10,696 nt of DNA from the NCBI GenBank assembly GCA_013331575.1, contig DUGD01000058.1:1-10696 (forward strand), given 5' to 3'. The DNA is from Candidatus Woesearchaeota archaeon. Lineage in GTDB: Archaea > Nanobdellota > Nanobdellia > Woesearchaeales > UBA525. Position 1 is the first letter of the stretch; each line of letters starts with the position of its first letter. Shown piece by piece: positions 1-5,705 of the stretch. Both the position numbers and the translations under genes were made by a program. The notes under the pieces are model-generated. The model worked only from the letters and a program-made list of their open reading frames with translations, was not told the DNA's origin and did not search any database.

Positions 1-2
1 GC

Positions 3-137
3 CACGCCGAAGCGAAAGAACAGACTGAAAAAACAAACCCCGAAAAAGCGGTCCGTTCTGTGCAGTCAGTGAGGGCTGATCGTGGCAGGATCTCCCGCTC
101 TCGACGACAGATAGCATTGACCATTACGGAATGGTAA
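3..137 (+). CDS. Possible C-terminal end of an upstream protein (partial)
   Basis: This frame is open from the window edge to a TAA at 135-137, 44 codons. It has a Lys/Glu-rich start, then an Arg/Ser-rich stretch, and ends in LTITEW. No family is recognisable. The stop lies only 6 nt before the TATA box of the next gene, the usual spacing for one gene ending as another promoter begins. Another frame is also open at the edge but stops at 70-72, so the assignment is tentative. It could be no gene at all. Confidence 0.35.
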   Translation, partial: HAEAKEQTEKTNPEKAVRSVQSVRADRGRISRSRRQIALTITEW

Positions 138-143
138 GAAACT

Positions 144-207
144 TTTTTATAGGTTCTTCCGTGTTTTCCGACGCAGAAGGGGGTGAAGCCGCGGCAGTGC
201 CGCGCGC
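144..207 (+). promoter_or_regulatory. Promoter and leader of the Pro-rich gene
   Basis: A TATA-like TTTTTATAGG (144-153) predicts transcription from about 175. A strong Shine-Dalgarno GGGGGTGA (179-186) then sits 21 nt ahead of the ATG, too far for normal use. Between them GCGG (191-194) can pair with CCGC (200-203); folding this small hairpin would bring the ribosome site within working distance of the start. No other in-frame start codon fits better. Confidence 0.5.
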
Positions 208-1377
208 ATGATGGGATTTTTGGATTTCCTGAAGAAGCAACCGCCTGCGCCAGCACCCTCTCCTGCGCAGCCCGCGGCGCCATCACTCGCGCCGCCGCTC
301 GCACCTCCGCTCGCGCCGCCTGCCGCGTTACCGGATAGCATCCCGCCTCCGATCGGTCCGGACGCGAAAACATTCCCTGATCCTACACAGCCCGATGCGC
401 AAGATATCGAGGCCCAGAGCACTCTCCAATCACCCGGGCAATCCTCGATACAACAACCCGTCGCGCAGTTCCCGACACCGATAACCGATGATGACCTTCC
501 ACCGCCACCACCGTTAGCCCCCGGATCGCTCGACCTCGCGGAGATAGAACGCAAGATTAACGGCACGAGCGATACCTCAAACGGCGGCGCGGCCTCGCAA
601 AGCCATGACGAGATCGATGATTTCGACAGCCTCCCCGTTCCACCATCGCAAAACGAGGCTGCGCAGAACCTCGATAATGCGTCTGATGAGTACACGGTCG
701 AGACCACCGCTCCTTCTCCTGCCAAGTCATTGGATCCATCGAGCAATACTCCGGACGATGTCATGGCGAGACTGAACGCATCGCTTGACCGCGAAGTAGC
801 GCTCAAGAACGCGCGTGTCGCGTCGACCGCGCAATCCGCGGCGCAGACGGTGCAAGCACCGACGCAAAGCGGCGGACCGGATACTGCGGCCAACGTTCCC
901 GCCGAGGCCTCGAGCCCTGTCGCCATCCCCGATTTCTCGGACGAGGAGCTCGCGTCACTCGATAGGATTGCCACTCCCGCCGCTCCACAACCGACCGGAT
1001 CATCTCTCTTCAACGCGACGCCTGCGAAGGAACCGGCGCGTTCAGCGACGATACGCCTCCAGAGCGAGGAATCAGTAGTGCCGTCGCCGGCGAACGCCGT
1101 GGCGATGCCGAAAGGGGAGATCGTCACGCTTCCCGTCGGAATAAAGGTGGATGCGGAGGACCTCGTGCCCGCGAAATTCATCTCATCGCACGAATACTTC
1201 GGCATGAAATCGGACATCAAGGCGATGAGGCGGTCGCTGCGCGTCTCCGACGACCAACTCAAGGATGGCGTGCTACGCCACGAGCAGCTCGACTTGCAAT
1301 ACCGTCGCGTCGCGCTCGACATGAACGCTATCCAAGACCAGCTCATGAAGATCGACAGAGCGCTCTTCGAGGAATGA
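208..1377 (+). CDS. Pro/Ala-rich hypothetical protein with C-terminal IKVD coiled-coil domain
   Basis: 389 aa, function unknown. It opens with MMGFLDFLKK, a short amphipathic start seen on many archaeal low-complexity proteins. About residues 10-300 are Pro/Ala/Ser/Asp-rich and probably disordered. The last ~80 residues form a compact domain: V-G-I-K-V-D, then charged helices, ending I-D-R-A-L-F-E-E. That domain resembles the whole of the next protein (V-K-V-D start, I-N-K-A-F-Y-E end), so the two are probably paralogous and may interact. No signal peptide or membrane segment is visible. The next gene starts 4 nt after its stop, so they are surely co-transcribed. The antisense strand is open over almost the same span, but its translation is Ser/Gly/Ala-rich and looks like a shadow of this gene's composition. 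The gene call is safe; the role is not known. Confidence 0.85.
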   Translation: MMGFLDFLKKQPPAPAPSPAQPAAPSLAPPLAPPLAPPAALPDSIPPPIGPDAKTFPDPTQPDAQDIEAQSTLQSPGQSSIQQPVAQFPTPITDDDLPPPPPLAPGSLDLAEIERKINGTSDTSNGGAASQSHDEIDDFDSLPVPPSQNEAAQNLDNASDEYTVETTAPSPAKSLDPSSNTPDDVMARLNASLDREVALKNARVASTAQSAAQTVQAPTQSGGPDTAANVPAEASSPVAIPDFSDEELASLDRIATPAAPQPTGSSLFNATPAKEPARSATIRLQSEESVVPSPANAVAMPKGEIVTLPVGIKVDAEDLVPAKFISSHEYFGMKSDIKAMRRSLRVSDDQLKDGVLRHEQLDLQYRRVALDMNAIQDQLMKIDRALFEE

Positions 1378-1381
1378 CACT

Positions 1382-1597
1382 ATGGAAAACATCCCCATCT
1401 ACGTCAAAGTGGACAAGTACAAGGAGGTCGTCGATGTGCTGAACGCGATCAACGCGAAGCTCCAGGCAATCGACAAGACCATAGAGCGCGTCAACCAGCT
1501 CAAGGCGCAAGAGGACCTGCAGCTCCAAGCATGGGGCGAGAACCTCGGCGACATACGGGCGCGCATCGAGAAGATCAACAAAGCGTTTTATGAATAG
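1382..1597 (+). CDS. Small conserved coiled-coil hypothetical protein (IKVD family)
   Basis: 71 aa, two or three amphipathic helices and no membrane segment. It starts ENIPIYVKVDKYKEVVDVLN and ends with a Trp-containing helix and I-N-K-A-F-Y-E. I recognise the pattern (Y-V-K-V-D start, N-x-L-K-A-x-E-D middle, W-x-x-N-L, I-D/N-x-A-F/L-F/Y-E end) as a small conserved hypothetical of DPANN and related archaea; its function is not known to me. The start is fixed by its position 4 nt after the preceding stop, with a GAGG site (1369-1372) inside the upstream gene. Heptad-like hydrophobic spacing suggests it dimerises or pairs with the homologous C-terminal domain of its neighbour. Confidence 0.85.
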   Translation: MENIPIYVKVDKYKEVVDVLNAINAKLQAIDKTIERVNQLKAQEDLQLQAWGENLGDIRARIEKINKAFYE

Positions 1598-1631
1598 ATG
1601 AATCGACAAAGCATAATCACAGCATTCAACA

Positions 1632-1746
1632 GCGCTGCCTTGGCGTGCGATTCGAGGCCCGGCGACTTTCGAGCCGTTAGGCGAAGAAAGACCCTGACGG
1701 GCCGAGACCGTCCCGCGACGGAGCCGCGGTGGATGCGCCGCAGCGC
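1632..1746 (+). ncRNA. Structured RNA, copy A of a two-copy family
   Basis: A closing helix GCGCTGC (1632-1638) / GCAGCGC (1740-1746) is followed by a CTT bulge and an inner helix GGCG (1642-1645) / CGCC (1736-1739). The interior holds further hairpins: GGCCCG/CGGGCC, a CTTTC/GAAAG stem capped by GCC-gtta-GGC with a GA/GAA internal loop, and CCGTC/GACGG. The same frame (GCTGCCTTGGCGTG at the 5' side, TGGATGCGCCGCAGCG at the 3' side) recurs at 5197-5288 with a different interior and a compensatory pair change, which argues for an RNA rather than coding sequence. It fills the gap between two operon genes, so the + strand is assumed. I cannot match it to a known family; a 67-codon reading frame across it looks non-protein-like. 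Confidence 0.6.
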
Positions 1747-1817
1747 CAGAACCCGAGCACGTAATCGGTGCACAACCGACACATACCCAAGACACAACTG
1801 AACACAAGACGATACCC

Positions 1818-2318
1818 ATGGGAAACTACTTCATCAAGGTGGACGACGGACCAGACGTTAGGCGCAAGATACTGGAATCCAGCAAGGCCGGATTGCACCT
1901 GCTCCACGGGCACCAGAAACTCAAAGTGCTGCGCGGGGAGAAGCTCTCGCTCATGAATGACCTGCGCCAGCACATGAAAGAGCTCAACGTGCTCATCAAC
2001 CGCGCGGAGACGCTCATGCCCGAGCTCACCGAGGCAGAAGCGGCCGAATTGCAGCCGAAACAGCTGCCGCAACTGCCCGACGTGCAATTCCCTCCCAAAG
2101 CGGCGGCGAAAAGCGGCAACGTCGTGCGGCCGCAGCAGAAAGGGAGCAAGAAGGTCTTCATAGCAGCGCCAAAGCACACTGTGGTCGAAGAGGTGCCGGT
2201 ATCGATGCCCGACCTCTCGCCTGCGAAGAAGGAATCTGTCAAGCCGAAACCTCTCACCGAGCTCGAGAAGCTCGAACAGGCGCTCGCGGCCGTCGAGAAG
2301 AGACTCGATACGTTGTGA
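1818..2318 (+). CDS. Coiled-coil hypothetical protein, third member of the IKVD cluster
   Basis: 166 aa. Residues 1-75 begin G-N-Y-F-I-K-V-D-D and continue as two long charged helices (R-R-K-I-L-E-S-S-K, then L-R-G-E-K-L to I-N-R-A-E-T-L). This resembles a small DPANN hypothetical that I know only as uncharacterised. A Pro/Lys/Ala-rich linker (about 80-140) follows and a last helix T-E-L-E-K-L-E-Q-A-L closes the chain. The V/I-K-V-D start echoes its two upstream neighbours, suggesting one complex or a shared ancestor. No Shine-Dalgarno or clear TATA box lies ahead of the ATG, so it is probably read from the upstream promoter through the structured RNA, or from a processed transcript. It is followed by a clear terminator. 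Confidence 0.82.
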   Translation: MGNYFIKVDDGPDVRRKILESSKAGLHLLHGHQKLKVLRGEKLSLMNDLRQHMKELNVLINRAETLMPELTEAEAAELQPKQLPQLPDVQFPPKAAAKSGNVVRPQQKGSKKVFIAAPKHTVVEEVPVSMPDLSPAKKESVKPKPLTELEKLEQALAAVEKRLDTL

Positions 2319-2319
2319 T

Positions 2320-2357
2320 GTCGCTTTTTTAGCGACGCTTTTTCACCGTCAGTGAAA
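2320..2357 (+). terminator. Terminator between convergent genes
   Basis: GTCGCT (2320-2325) pairs with AGCGAC (2331-2336) over a TTTTT loop and is followed by a T-run. A second stem TTTCAC/GTGAAA lies next to it, then another T-run near 2363. It closes the + strand cluster and sits just before the end of the oppositely directed glycosyltransferase gene. Confidence 0.7.
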
Positions 2358-2392
2358 GTCATCTTTTTGCATCTCGGCTACGGTTGTAGCTT

Positions 2393-3208
2393 CTAACGCT
2401 GTATCGTCTCAATCTTCTCATTAGTGGTGTACAGTCGGGTGGGGAACCGTGGCTTCACTTTGCGTTCAGTGCCTGACATCGCAGTATCATGGTCGAAGTA
2501 GTCTTTATCGATGAGTCCGATGTCGGTTATCACGCCGTGCTTTCGAGCATAACGGTCTGCTCTGATGCCGTTTTTCAGCACAGGCATGATGCCGTCTTTT
2601 CGCAATCTGCGAGGGTCCACCCGTACATACGCCGGGCGGTCAAGCACGGCGAAACGATACCCGTCATGGACAGCGCGTTGGATATAGTCGGAATCCTCAT
2701 AGAACGCCCATCTTTCATCGAATCCACCGATGCGCTCATGAACATCTCGCTTCGCTGCTATGATTGTGCCGCAACCAAACGGCCGTTTACTGTGCGACAT
2801 GACCCGTTGTGCAGCGTTGAAGATCGCGAAATACGCCTTCTCTCGTATTGACGTGTCGATGCCTACATGGTCTACGGTTGCGACATCGAGGCTCCTCTCT
2901 CGCATGTCTTGTCGTATGTCGCGCAGCAGATATGCGTCACCAGGCAACACATCGGCATCGAGGAACAACAGGAGCTCCCCGTGCGCGTGCCGAGCGCCCT
3001 TGTTCCTGCCCGGCCCCGGCATGCCGCCTTCCACCCATACCGCATCAGGGTGGTATTTCTCTGTCACTTCACGTGATCTGTCAGTCGTGCTCGGCGCGAT
3101 CGCGACAAGGATCTCTTCAGGTGGGTGGGATTGTTCGAGAAGCGCCGGCAGGAGTCGTTCGAGATTACGCTCTTCGTTCTTCACAGGTATGATAACGCTC
3201 ATTCTCAT
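2393..3208 (-). CDS. Family 2 glycosyltransferase (GT-A fold)
   Basis: 271 aa. It transfers a sugar from a nucleotide-sugar donor to an unknown acceptor, presumably in surface glycan or glycolipid synthesis. The N-terminal S-V-I-I-P-V-K-N-E-E-x-N-L and L-x-x-L-L-E-Q are the classic GT2 nucleotide-binding start. The metal-binding D-x-D is F-L-D-A-D (Asp84, Asp86), and the catalytic E-D is F-Y-E-D-S-D (residues 171-174) after G-G-F-D-E. No transmembrane helix is visible, so it is probably soluble or peripheral. The reading frame extends further upstream, but the ATG at 3208 is preferred: it overlaps the stop of the phosphoesterase gene by one base (TGATG) and has GGAGG seven nt ahead. Translation is thus coupled to the gene before it. 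The acceptor specificity cannot be read from sequence. Confidence 0.92.
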   Translation of the reverse strand: MRMSVIIPVKNEERNLERLLPALLEQSHPPEEILVAIAPSTTDRSREVTEKYHPDAVWVEGGMPGPGRNKGARHAHGELLLFLDADVLPGDAYLLRDIRQDMRERSLDVATVDHVGIDTSIREKAYFAIFNAAQRVMSHSKRPFGCGTIIAAKRDVHERIGGFDERWAFYEDSDYIQRAVHDGYRFAVLDRPAYVRVDPRRLRKDGIMPVLKNGIRADRYARKHGVITDIGLIDKDYFDHDTAMSGTERKVKPRFPTRLYTTNEKIETIQR

Positions 3209-4107
3209 CAGTACGCCTCCGTTCCAATCGTGACCTTGGCCAGGCTCCTGTCTTGGCCTCGGTGATAGAGGTACACTATCGGCGGGACTATCACACTCGT
3301 CGATCGTGCCAGCGCACGCAGTCCGACGCGTCGTAGTATACGATGCTCTTTTCTCGCCATCCGCAACAAGTTCTCTTTGCCAATGAGTGTCACATCCCGC
3401 ACGAATCGTGGGAACGTCCCGTATTGCCCTCGAGGTTCGCTCAGGCCAGCCCGGATCGATGCGAGATACTCCTCCTTGCATGCGGCGGGTGCGGTGGTGT
3501 AGGTGAGTCCTATCTCAGCGCTGTGACTGTCGCTTCCCGCCACTCGTGCGGTATGCCCTCGCTCCGCGAGTGATTCTGCGATATCGCACAGGTGCTTGCG
3601 CCGCGTGCCATTGCGCACCTCGATGACTGAGAAGAACGGAAGGAGTGTTTCGAGCATCTGCATATCGAGCGGCCGGTTGCTCTCATTCCACACAGGATGA
3701 TTCCATGCGTACAGGACGCCTTCGCTCTTGAGATACGCGGTCAGTTCGCGCGCGTCGGGACGCAATCTCTGCGATTCTTTGTGTTGGCGTGCGTTGATGC
3801 CGAAAGCGTTCACATGCACTTCGTGCTCATAGCCCGGCAGTCCCGATGTTATCTCGACGCTCGTGAAGAAATCATCCGGCAGCTTTCCGTAGTGGCGTTC
3901 TAATTCGGTAGCGCCATCGATGGTATCGTGGTCTGTGAATGTGACGTAGTCCATTCCACGTCGTTTCGCGAGCGTGTACGCGTCAACAGGGGTGAGAAGG
4001 GGTTTCATCGGTAGATGCACGTGCCATTGCACATGGTCATTGCTCGCTGTTGTGTGGGTGTGGAGATCGGCGTTTTGTAGTGTCTGCGTATTGTGTGGTG
4101 TTTGCAT
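3208..4107 (-). CDS. PHP-domain metal-dependent phosphoesterase
   Basis: 299 aa. PHP (polymerase and histidinol phosphatase) domains hydrolyse phosphoesters with a cluster of two or three metals. Visible metal ligands are A-D-L-H-T-H-T (His16, His18), T-D-H-D-T (58-62), the later W-N-H-P and the final G-S-D-S-H. The C-terminal ~70 residues are Arg-rich with a hydrophobic stretch (S-V-I-V-P-P-I-V-Y-L) that might touch a membrane. The frame is open further upstream, but the ATG at 4107 lies 27 nt from a TATA-like box and so fits a leaderless transcript; the extra upstream residues would be an unlikely low-complexity addition. It forms an operon with the overlapping glycosyltransferase, suggesting a shared pathway. 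The substrate is unknown. Confidence 0.9.
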   Translation of the reverse strand: MQTPHNTQTLQNADLHTHTTASNDHVQWHVHLPMKPLLTPVDAYTLAKRRGMDYVTFTDHDTIDGATELERHYGKLPDDFFTSVEITSGLPGYEHEVHVNAFGINARQHKESQRLRPDARELTAYLKSEGVLYAWNHPVWNESNRPLDMQMLETLLPFFSVIEVRNGTRRKHLCDIAESLAERGHTARVAGSDSHSAEIGLTYTTAPAACKEEYLASIRAGLSEPRGQYGTFPRFVRDVTLIGKENLLRMARKEHRILRRVGLRALARSTSVIVPPIVYLYHRGQDRSLAKVTIGTEAY

Positions 4108-4130
4108 ATCGTGTGTGGTGGCGCAAGGGT

Positions 4131-4151
4131 AATATACTTCTTCTAAGTATA
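4131..4151 (-). promoter_or_regulatory. Promoter of the PHP operon with overlapping palindrome
   Basis: Read on the - strand, a TATA-like AGTATATTAC centred near 4134 lies 27 nt ahead of the ATG at 4107. It is embedded in a perfect inverted repeat, TATACTT (4133-4139) and AAGTATA (4145-4151), with a 5-nt spacer. A repressor bound there would cover the TATA box. The divergently encoded AbrB-domain protein is the obvious candidate to bind it (inference). Confidence 0.6.
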
Positions 4152-4165
4152 GTATGTACAAAAAA

Positions 4166-4178
4166 TTTTTAATATATA
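4166..4178 (+). promoter_or_regulatory. TATA box of the AbrB-PhoU gene
   Basis: TTTTTAATATATA upstream of the ATG at 4195 puts the box centre about 24-27 nt from the start codon, fitting a leaderless mRNA. There is no Shine-Dalgarno before the ATG. It is divergent from the PHP promoter, the two boxes being about 35 bp apart. Confidence 0.6.
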
Positions 4179-4194
4179 GATTGTTCACACTCTC

Positions 4195-5073
4195 ATGGAG
4201 ACTCGCAAAGCCCAGAAAGTAGCGACGGGCACGCTCACCATTTCATTACCTAAGCCATGGGTCGATAAACATCGCGTGAAACAGGGTAGCACGCTCACAC
4301 TGCAAGAGACTTCGGCCGGACATCTTATCATCATGCAGCACGGCCCGGCCGCTATACGGGAGCCCGCGCACCTGTCTGAGCCTTTGCTTCTCGAAGAATC
4401 CATCATATCGACGTATATACTGGGCGAGGAGCGGGTCATTATCGACGCCGCCACGCCGAGCTTACGCGCGAGAACCATGACGGTGCTCCACTACTTGCCG
4501 GGTTTCGAGATAGCGAGCGAGGATGCGAAAACGATAACCTTGCGATGCCTTCTCGACGAACAGAATCTTCGTCTGTATCCGCTCTTGGACAGGCTTTGCG
4601 TCTTGCTCGAGCATGGAGCGAAGCTTGCCGTGACCGGGGACTTGGCGGCGCTTCGGCAGAATGAGCACGAGATCGACCGCGTCTATCATCTGTGCCAGCG
4701 TATTCTCGCGCGGGCAACGCAAGAGGCGGTGTTCCTCGAGCATGCTGGCATACCCTCCGTACGCTCTATCCCAGCATTCCAGTTACTCGTCAAACGACTT
4801 GAACATGCAGGCGATGCGATCGATGATATCCGGACGATTTCATCCGTACACGCAAAATCGCTCTTCGCCATCGTGGGGATCATAGTCACACTCGTCCGTA
4901 CGTTCACTGCCGGGAAACTCAACGCGCAACGGCTTGCGGTACGCTCGCAGATAGCATCCATTATGAGGCCTGATGCGCCCGCGGAGCTGCACTTCCTCGC
5001 GAAGACCGCGGAAGACATCCGTGAAGAACTGGTGCAGCTCTATCTCGGGATGACAACGCTCGCAGAACGATGA
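4195..5073 (+). CDS. AbrB-PhoU phosphate-uptake-type regulator
   Basis: 292 aa. Residues 1-45 form a SpoVT/AbrB-type swapped-hairpin DNA-binding domain (Q-K-V-A-T-G-T-L-T-I-S-L-P-K-P-W, then V-K-Q-G-S-T-L-T-L). From about 90 to the end it is all helical in the PhoU pattern, with E-H-E-I-D-R-V-Y and L-E-H-A-G-D-A-I-D-D-I as the typical acidic metal-binding repeats. Archaeal proteins of this architecture are annotated as phosphate uptake regulators and are thought to act as transcription factors and metal-cluster proteins. No phosphate transporter genes are nearby, so the link to phosphate is by family only. It is divergent from the PHP/glycosyltransferase pair, with a palindrome over that operon's promoter. 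Start: the ATG directly downstream of the TATA box. The gene ends in TGA. Confidence 0.88.
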   Translation: METRKAQKVATGTLTISLPKPWVDKHRVKQGSTLTLQETSAGHLIIMQHGPAAIREPAHLSEPLLLEESIISTYILGEERVIIDAATPSLRARTMTVLHYLPGFEIASEDAKTITLRCLLDEQNLRLYPLLDRLCVLLEHGAKLAVTGDLAALRQNEHEIDRVYHLCQRILARATQEAVFLEHAGIPSVRSIPAFQLLVKRLEHAGDAIDDIRTISSVHAKSLFAIVGIIVTLVRTFTAGKLNAQRLAVRSQIASIMRPDAPAELHFLAKTAEDIREELVQLYLGMTTLAER

Positions 5074-5168
5074 TGATCGATAGTGCTTAGCATGATCAAG
5101 AGCCAGCACATACGCTACGGTCATTGCTTCAGCCATACGCTCCGCGACTGCCGTCATACTCACTCCAC

Positions 5169-5182
5169 ACTCACTTCGTTCG
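5169..5182 (+). repeat. 14-bp inverted repeat, left copy
   Basis: ACTCACTTCGTTCG here is the exact reverse complement of 5606-5619. The pair brackets structured RNA copy B, the mini tRNA-like remnant and tRNA-Leu. The stretch 5074-5196 otherwise holds no gene; CATACGCT occurs twice in it. Confidence 0.5.
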
Positions 5183-5196
5183 TTGGTTCGTCGAGT

Positions 5197-5288
5197 GTCG
5201 CTGCCTTGGCGTGGACCAGACTGTCGTCAACTGGCCGCAGCCGACGACAATCGTAGAACGACGACTGTCATGGATGCGCCGCAGCGAC
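5197..5288 (+). ncRNA. Structured RNA, copy B of a two-copy family
   Basis: The closing helix GTCGCTGC (5197-5204) / GCAGCGAC (5281-5288) is followed by the same CTT bulge and GGCG/CGCC inner helix as copy A at 1632-1746. Inside, CCA-GAC pairs with GTC-a-TGG, then GTCGTC pairs with GACGAC around a GGC-cgca-GCC hairpin. Against copy A the third closing-helix-end pair is T-A (5198/5287) instead of G-C (1632/1746), a compensatory change. The outer 14 and 16 nt are otherwise identical while the interiors differ. It lies between the AbrB-PhoU gene and the tRNA locus with no protein-like reading frame. Strand is taken from the shared orientation with copy A. Confidence 0.6.
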
Positions 5289-5327
5289 CGAAGCGTTCAT
5301 CACCTTGACCCACAGCGCCATCGCTAA

Positions 5328-5337
5328 CCTTTTAAAC
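5328..5337 (+). promoter_or_regulatory. TATA box upstream of the tRNA-Leu locus
   Basis: CCTTTTAAAC centred at 5333 predicts a transcript start near 5360. That is 4 nt before the truncated tRNA-like remnant (5364) and 57 nt before the intact tRNA-Leu, for which no closer TATA box is seen. The remnant therefore seems to occupy the original tRNA start position. Confidence 0.5.
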
Positions 5338-5363
5338 GGGCCGGTGTTCTTGAGGATGATTAG

Positions 5364-5398
5364 GCGGGGATTCGGTCATTGCGATTCCCTCTCCCCGC
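5364..5398 (+). pseudogene. Mini tRNA-Leu-like remnant with intact acceptor stem
   Basis: GCGGGGATTC at the 5' side equals the first ten bases of the tRNA-Leu 53 bp downstream, and TCCCCGC (5392-5398) equals its 3' acceptor strand. The two acceptor strands pair perfectly over 7 bp, but only 21 nt lie between them, so the D, anticodon and T arms are gone. It looks like an internally deleted copy. It may also serve as a leader hairpin for the tRNA transcript. Confidence 0.5.
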
Positions 5399-5416
5399 TT
5401 CTCCTTTTCAGTCGAA

Positions 5417-5520
5417 GCGGGGATTCCGGAGTGGTCAAACGGGTCAGCCTCAAGCGCCACCAATCGGCGGAGAGAGCTGCTTGCCTCGTGCATTCGCAGG
5501 TTCGAATCCTGCTCCCCGCA
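5417..5520 (+). tRNA. tRNA-Leu(CAA) with a 20-nt intron
   Basis: Acceptor stem GCGGGGA (5417-5423) / TCCCCGC (5513-5519) with discriminator A5520, D stem CCG/CGG, and T arm GCAGG-TTCGAAT-CCTGC (5496-5512). The variable arm has a TGC/GCA stem, as expected for class II. The anticodon loop after splicing is CTCAAGA with CAA at 5451-5453, hence Leu. The intron (about 5455-5474, between positions 37 and 38; the cut is ambiguous by one base) folds as CGCC-accaatc-GGCG. Around it lie helix CTC/GAG (5449-5451, 5470-5472), three-nt bulges AAG and AGA, and outer helix CAGC/GCTG. This is a bulge-helix-bulge with a 3-bp rather than 4-bp centre. The mature length would be 84 nt with no encoded CCA. The 27/43 pair is a T-C mismatch. 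The discriminator and anticodon exclude tRNA-Ser. Confidence 0.9.
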
Positions 5521-5605
5521 CTCGATTCTTCTTGTGAGATGTCTCGTGATTCTTGAGTGCGGGAGCATGGATAGGAATGCTTCGCGTTCGAAGAAGGCGA
5601 AGTGC

Positions 5606-5619
5606 CGAACGAAGTGAGT
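5606..5619 (-). repeat. 14-bp inverted repeat, right copy
   Basis: CGAACGAAGTGAGT, the exact reverse complement of 5169-5182. It lies inside the degraded tRNA-like remnant, just ahead of the tRNA 3'-end copy. Confidence 0.5.
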
Positions 5620-5630
5620 GCAAAGTGACT

Positions 5631-5646
5631 AATCCTGCTCCCCGCA
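5631..5646 (+). repeat. Direct copy of the tRNA-Leu 3' end (candidate attachment site, left)
   Basis: AATCCTGCTCCCCGCA is identical over 16 nt to 5505-5520 of the intact tRNA. tRNA 3' ends are the commonest archaeal integration sites. This copy borders the AT-rich two-gene cassette on its left. Confidence 0.6.
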
Positions 5647-5655
5647 TCAGAGAAT

Positions 5656-5668
5656 AAAGTTCGAAACG
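5656..5668 (+). repeat. 13-bp cassette inverted repeat, left arm
   Basis: AAAGTTCGAAACG is the exact reverse complement of 7423-7435 and has a TTCGAA core. It lies 9 nt inside the left tRNA 3'-end copy and 7 nt upstream of the SGNH TATA box. It could be a recombinase arm, an activator site, or both. Confidence 0.6.
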
Positions 5669-5675
5669 GGGTTGT

Positions 5676-5684
5676 TTTATAAAT
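5676..5684 (+). promoter_or_regulatory. TATA box of the SGNH hydrolase gene
   Basis: TTTATAAAT followed by exactly 21 nt and an ATG (5706). The box centre is 26 nt from the ATG, so the mRNA should be leaderless. The same nine bases and the same 21-nt gap precede the phosphotransferase start. Confidence 0.75.
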
Positions 5685-5705
5685 ACCCGAATATTGAATA
5701 ATTCT

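Larger units (their letters stand above)
5558..5646 (+). pseudogene. Second degraded tRNA-Leu-like remnant
   Basis: TGCGGGAGCA (5558-5567) can pair with TGCTCCCCGCA (5636-5646) with one bulged C. The last 16 bases AATCCTGCTCCCCGCA (5631-5646) are an exact direct copy of the tRNA-Leu 3' end (5505-5520). The ~70 nt between do not form recognisable tRNA arms and contain the TTCG/CGAA-rich inverted repeat. Either it is a decayed tandem tRNA copy or the 3' end was duplicated by integration. Confidence 0.45.

Noticed and set aside
147-1346. Long open frame on the - strand opposite the Pro/Ala-rich gene (399 codons)
   Set aside because: Its product is a Ser/Gly/Ala/Cys mix with no domain, explained by the codon bias of the + strand gene. 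The + strand frame has the promoter, ribosome site and operon context.
1598-1801. 67-codon frame in frame after the TAG of the small coiled-coil gene
   Set aside because: It crosses the structured RNA, is Arg-rich without family features, and its sequence constraint follows the RNA helices. TAG readthrough is not needed to explain it.
2760-3233. + strand frame opposite the glycosyltransferase
   Set aside because: No recognisable protein; the - strand carries complete GT2 motifs.
5417-5520. tRNA-Ser reading of the class II tRNA
   Set aside because: The spliced anticodon loop CTCAAGA and discriminator A fit Leu; the Ser anticodon GA or CT patterns are absent.
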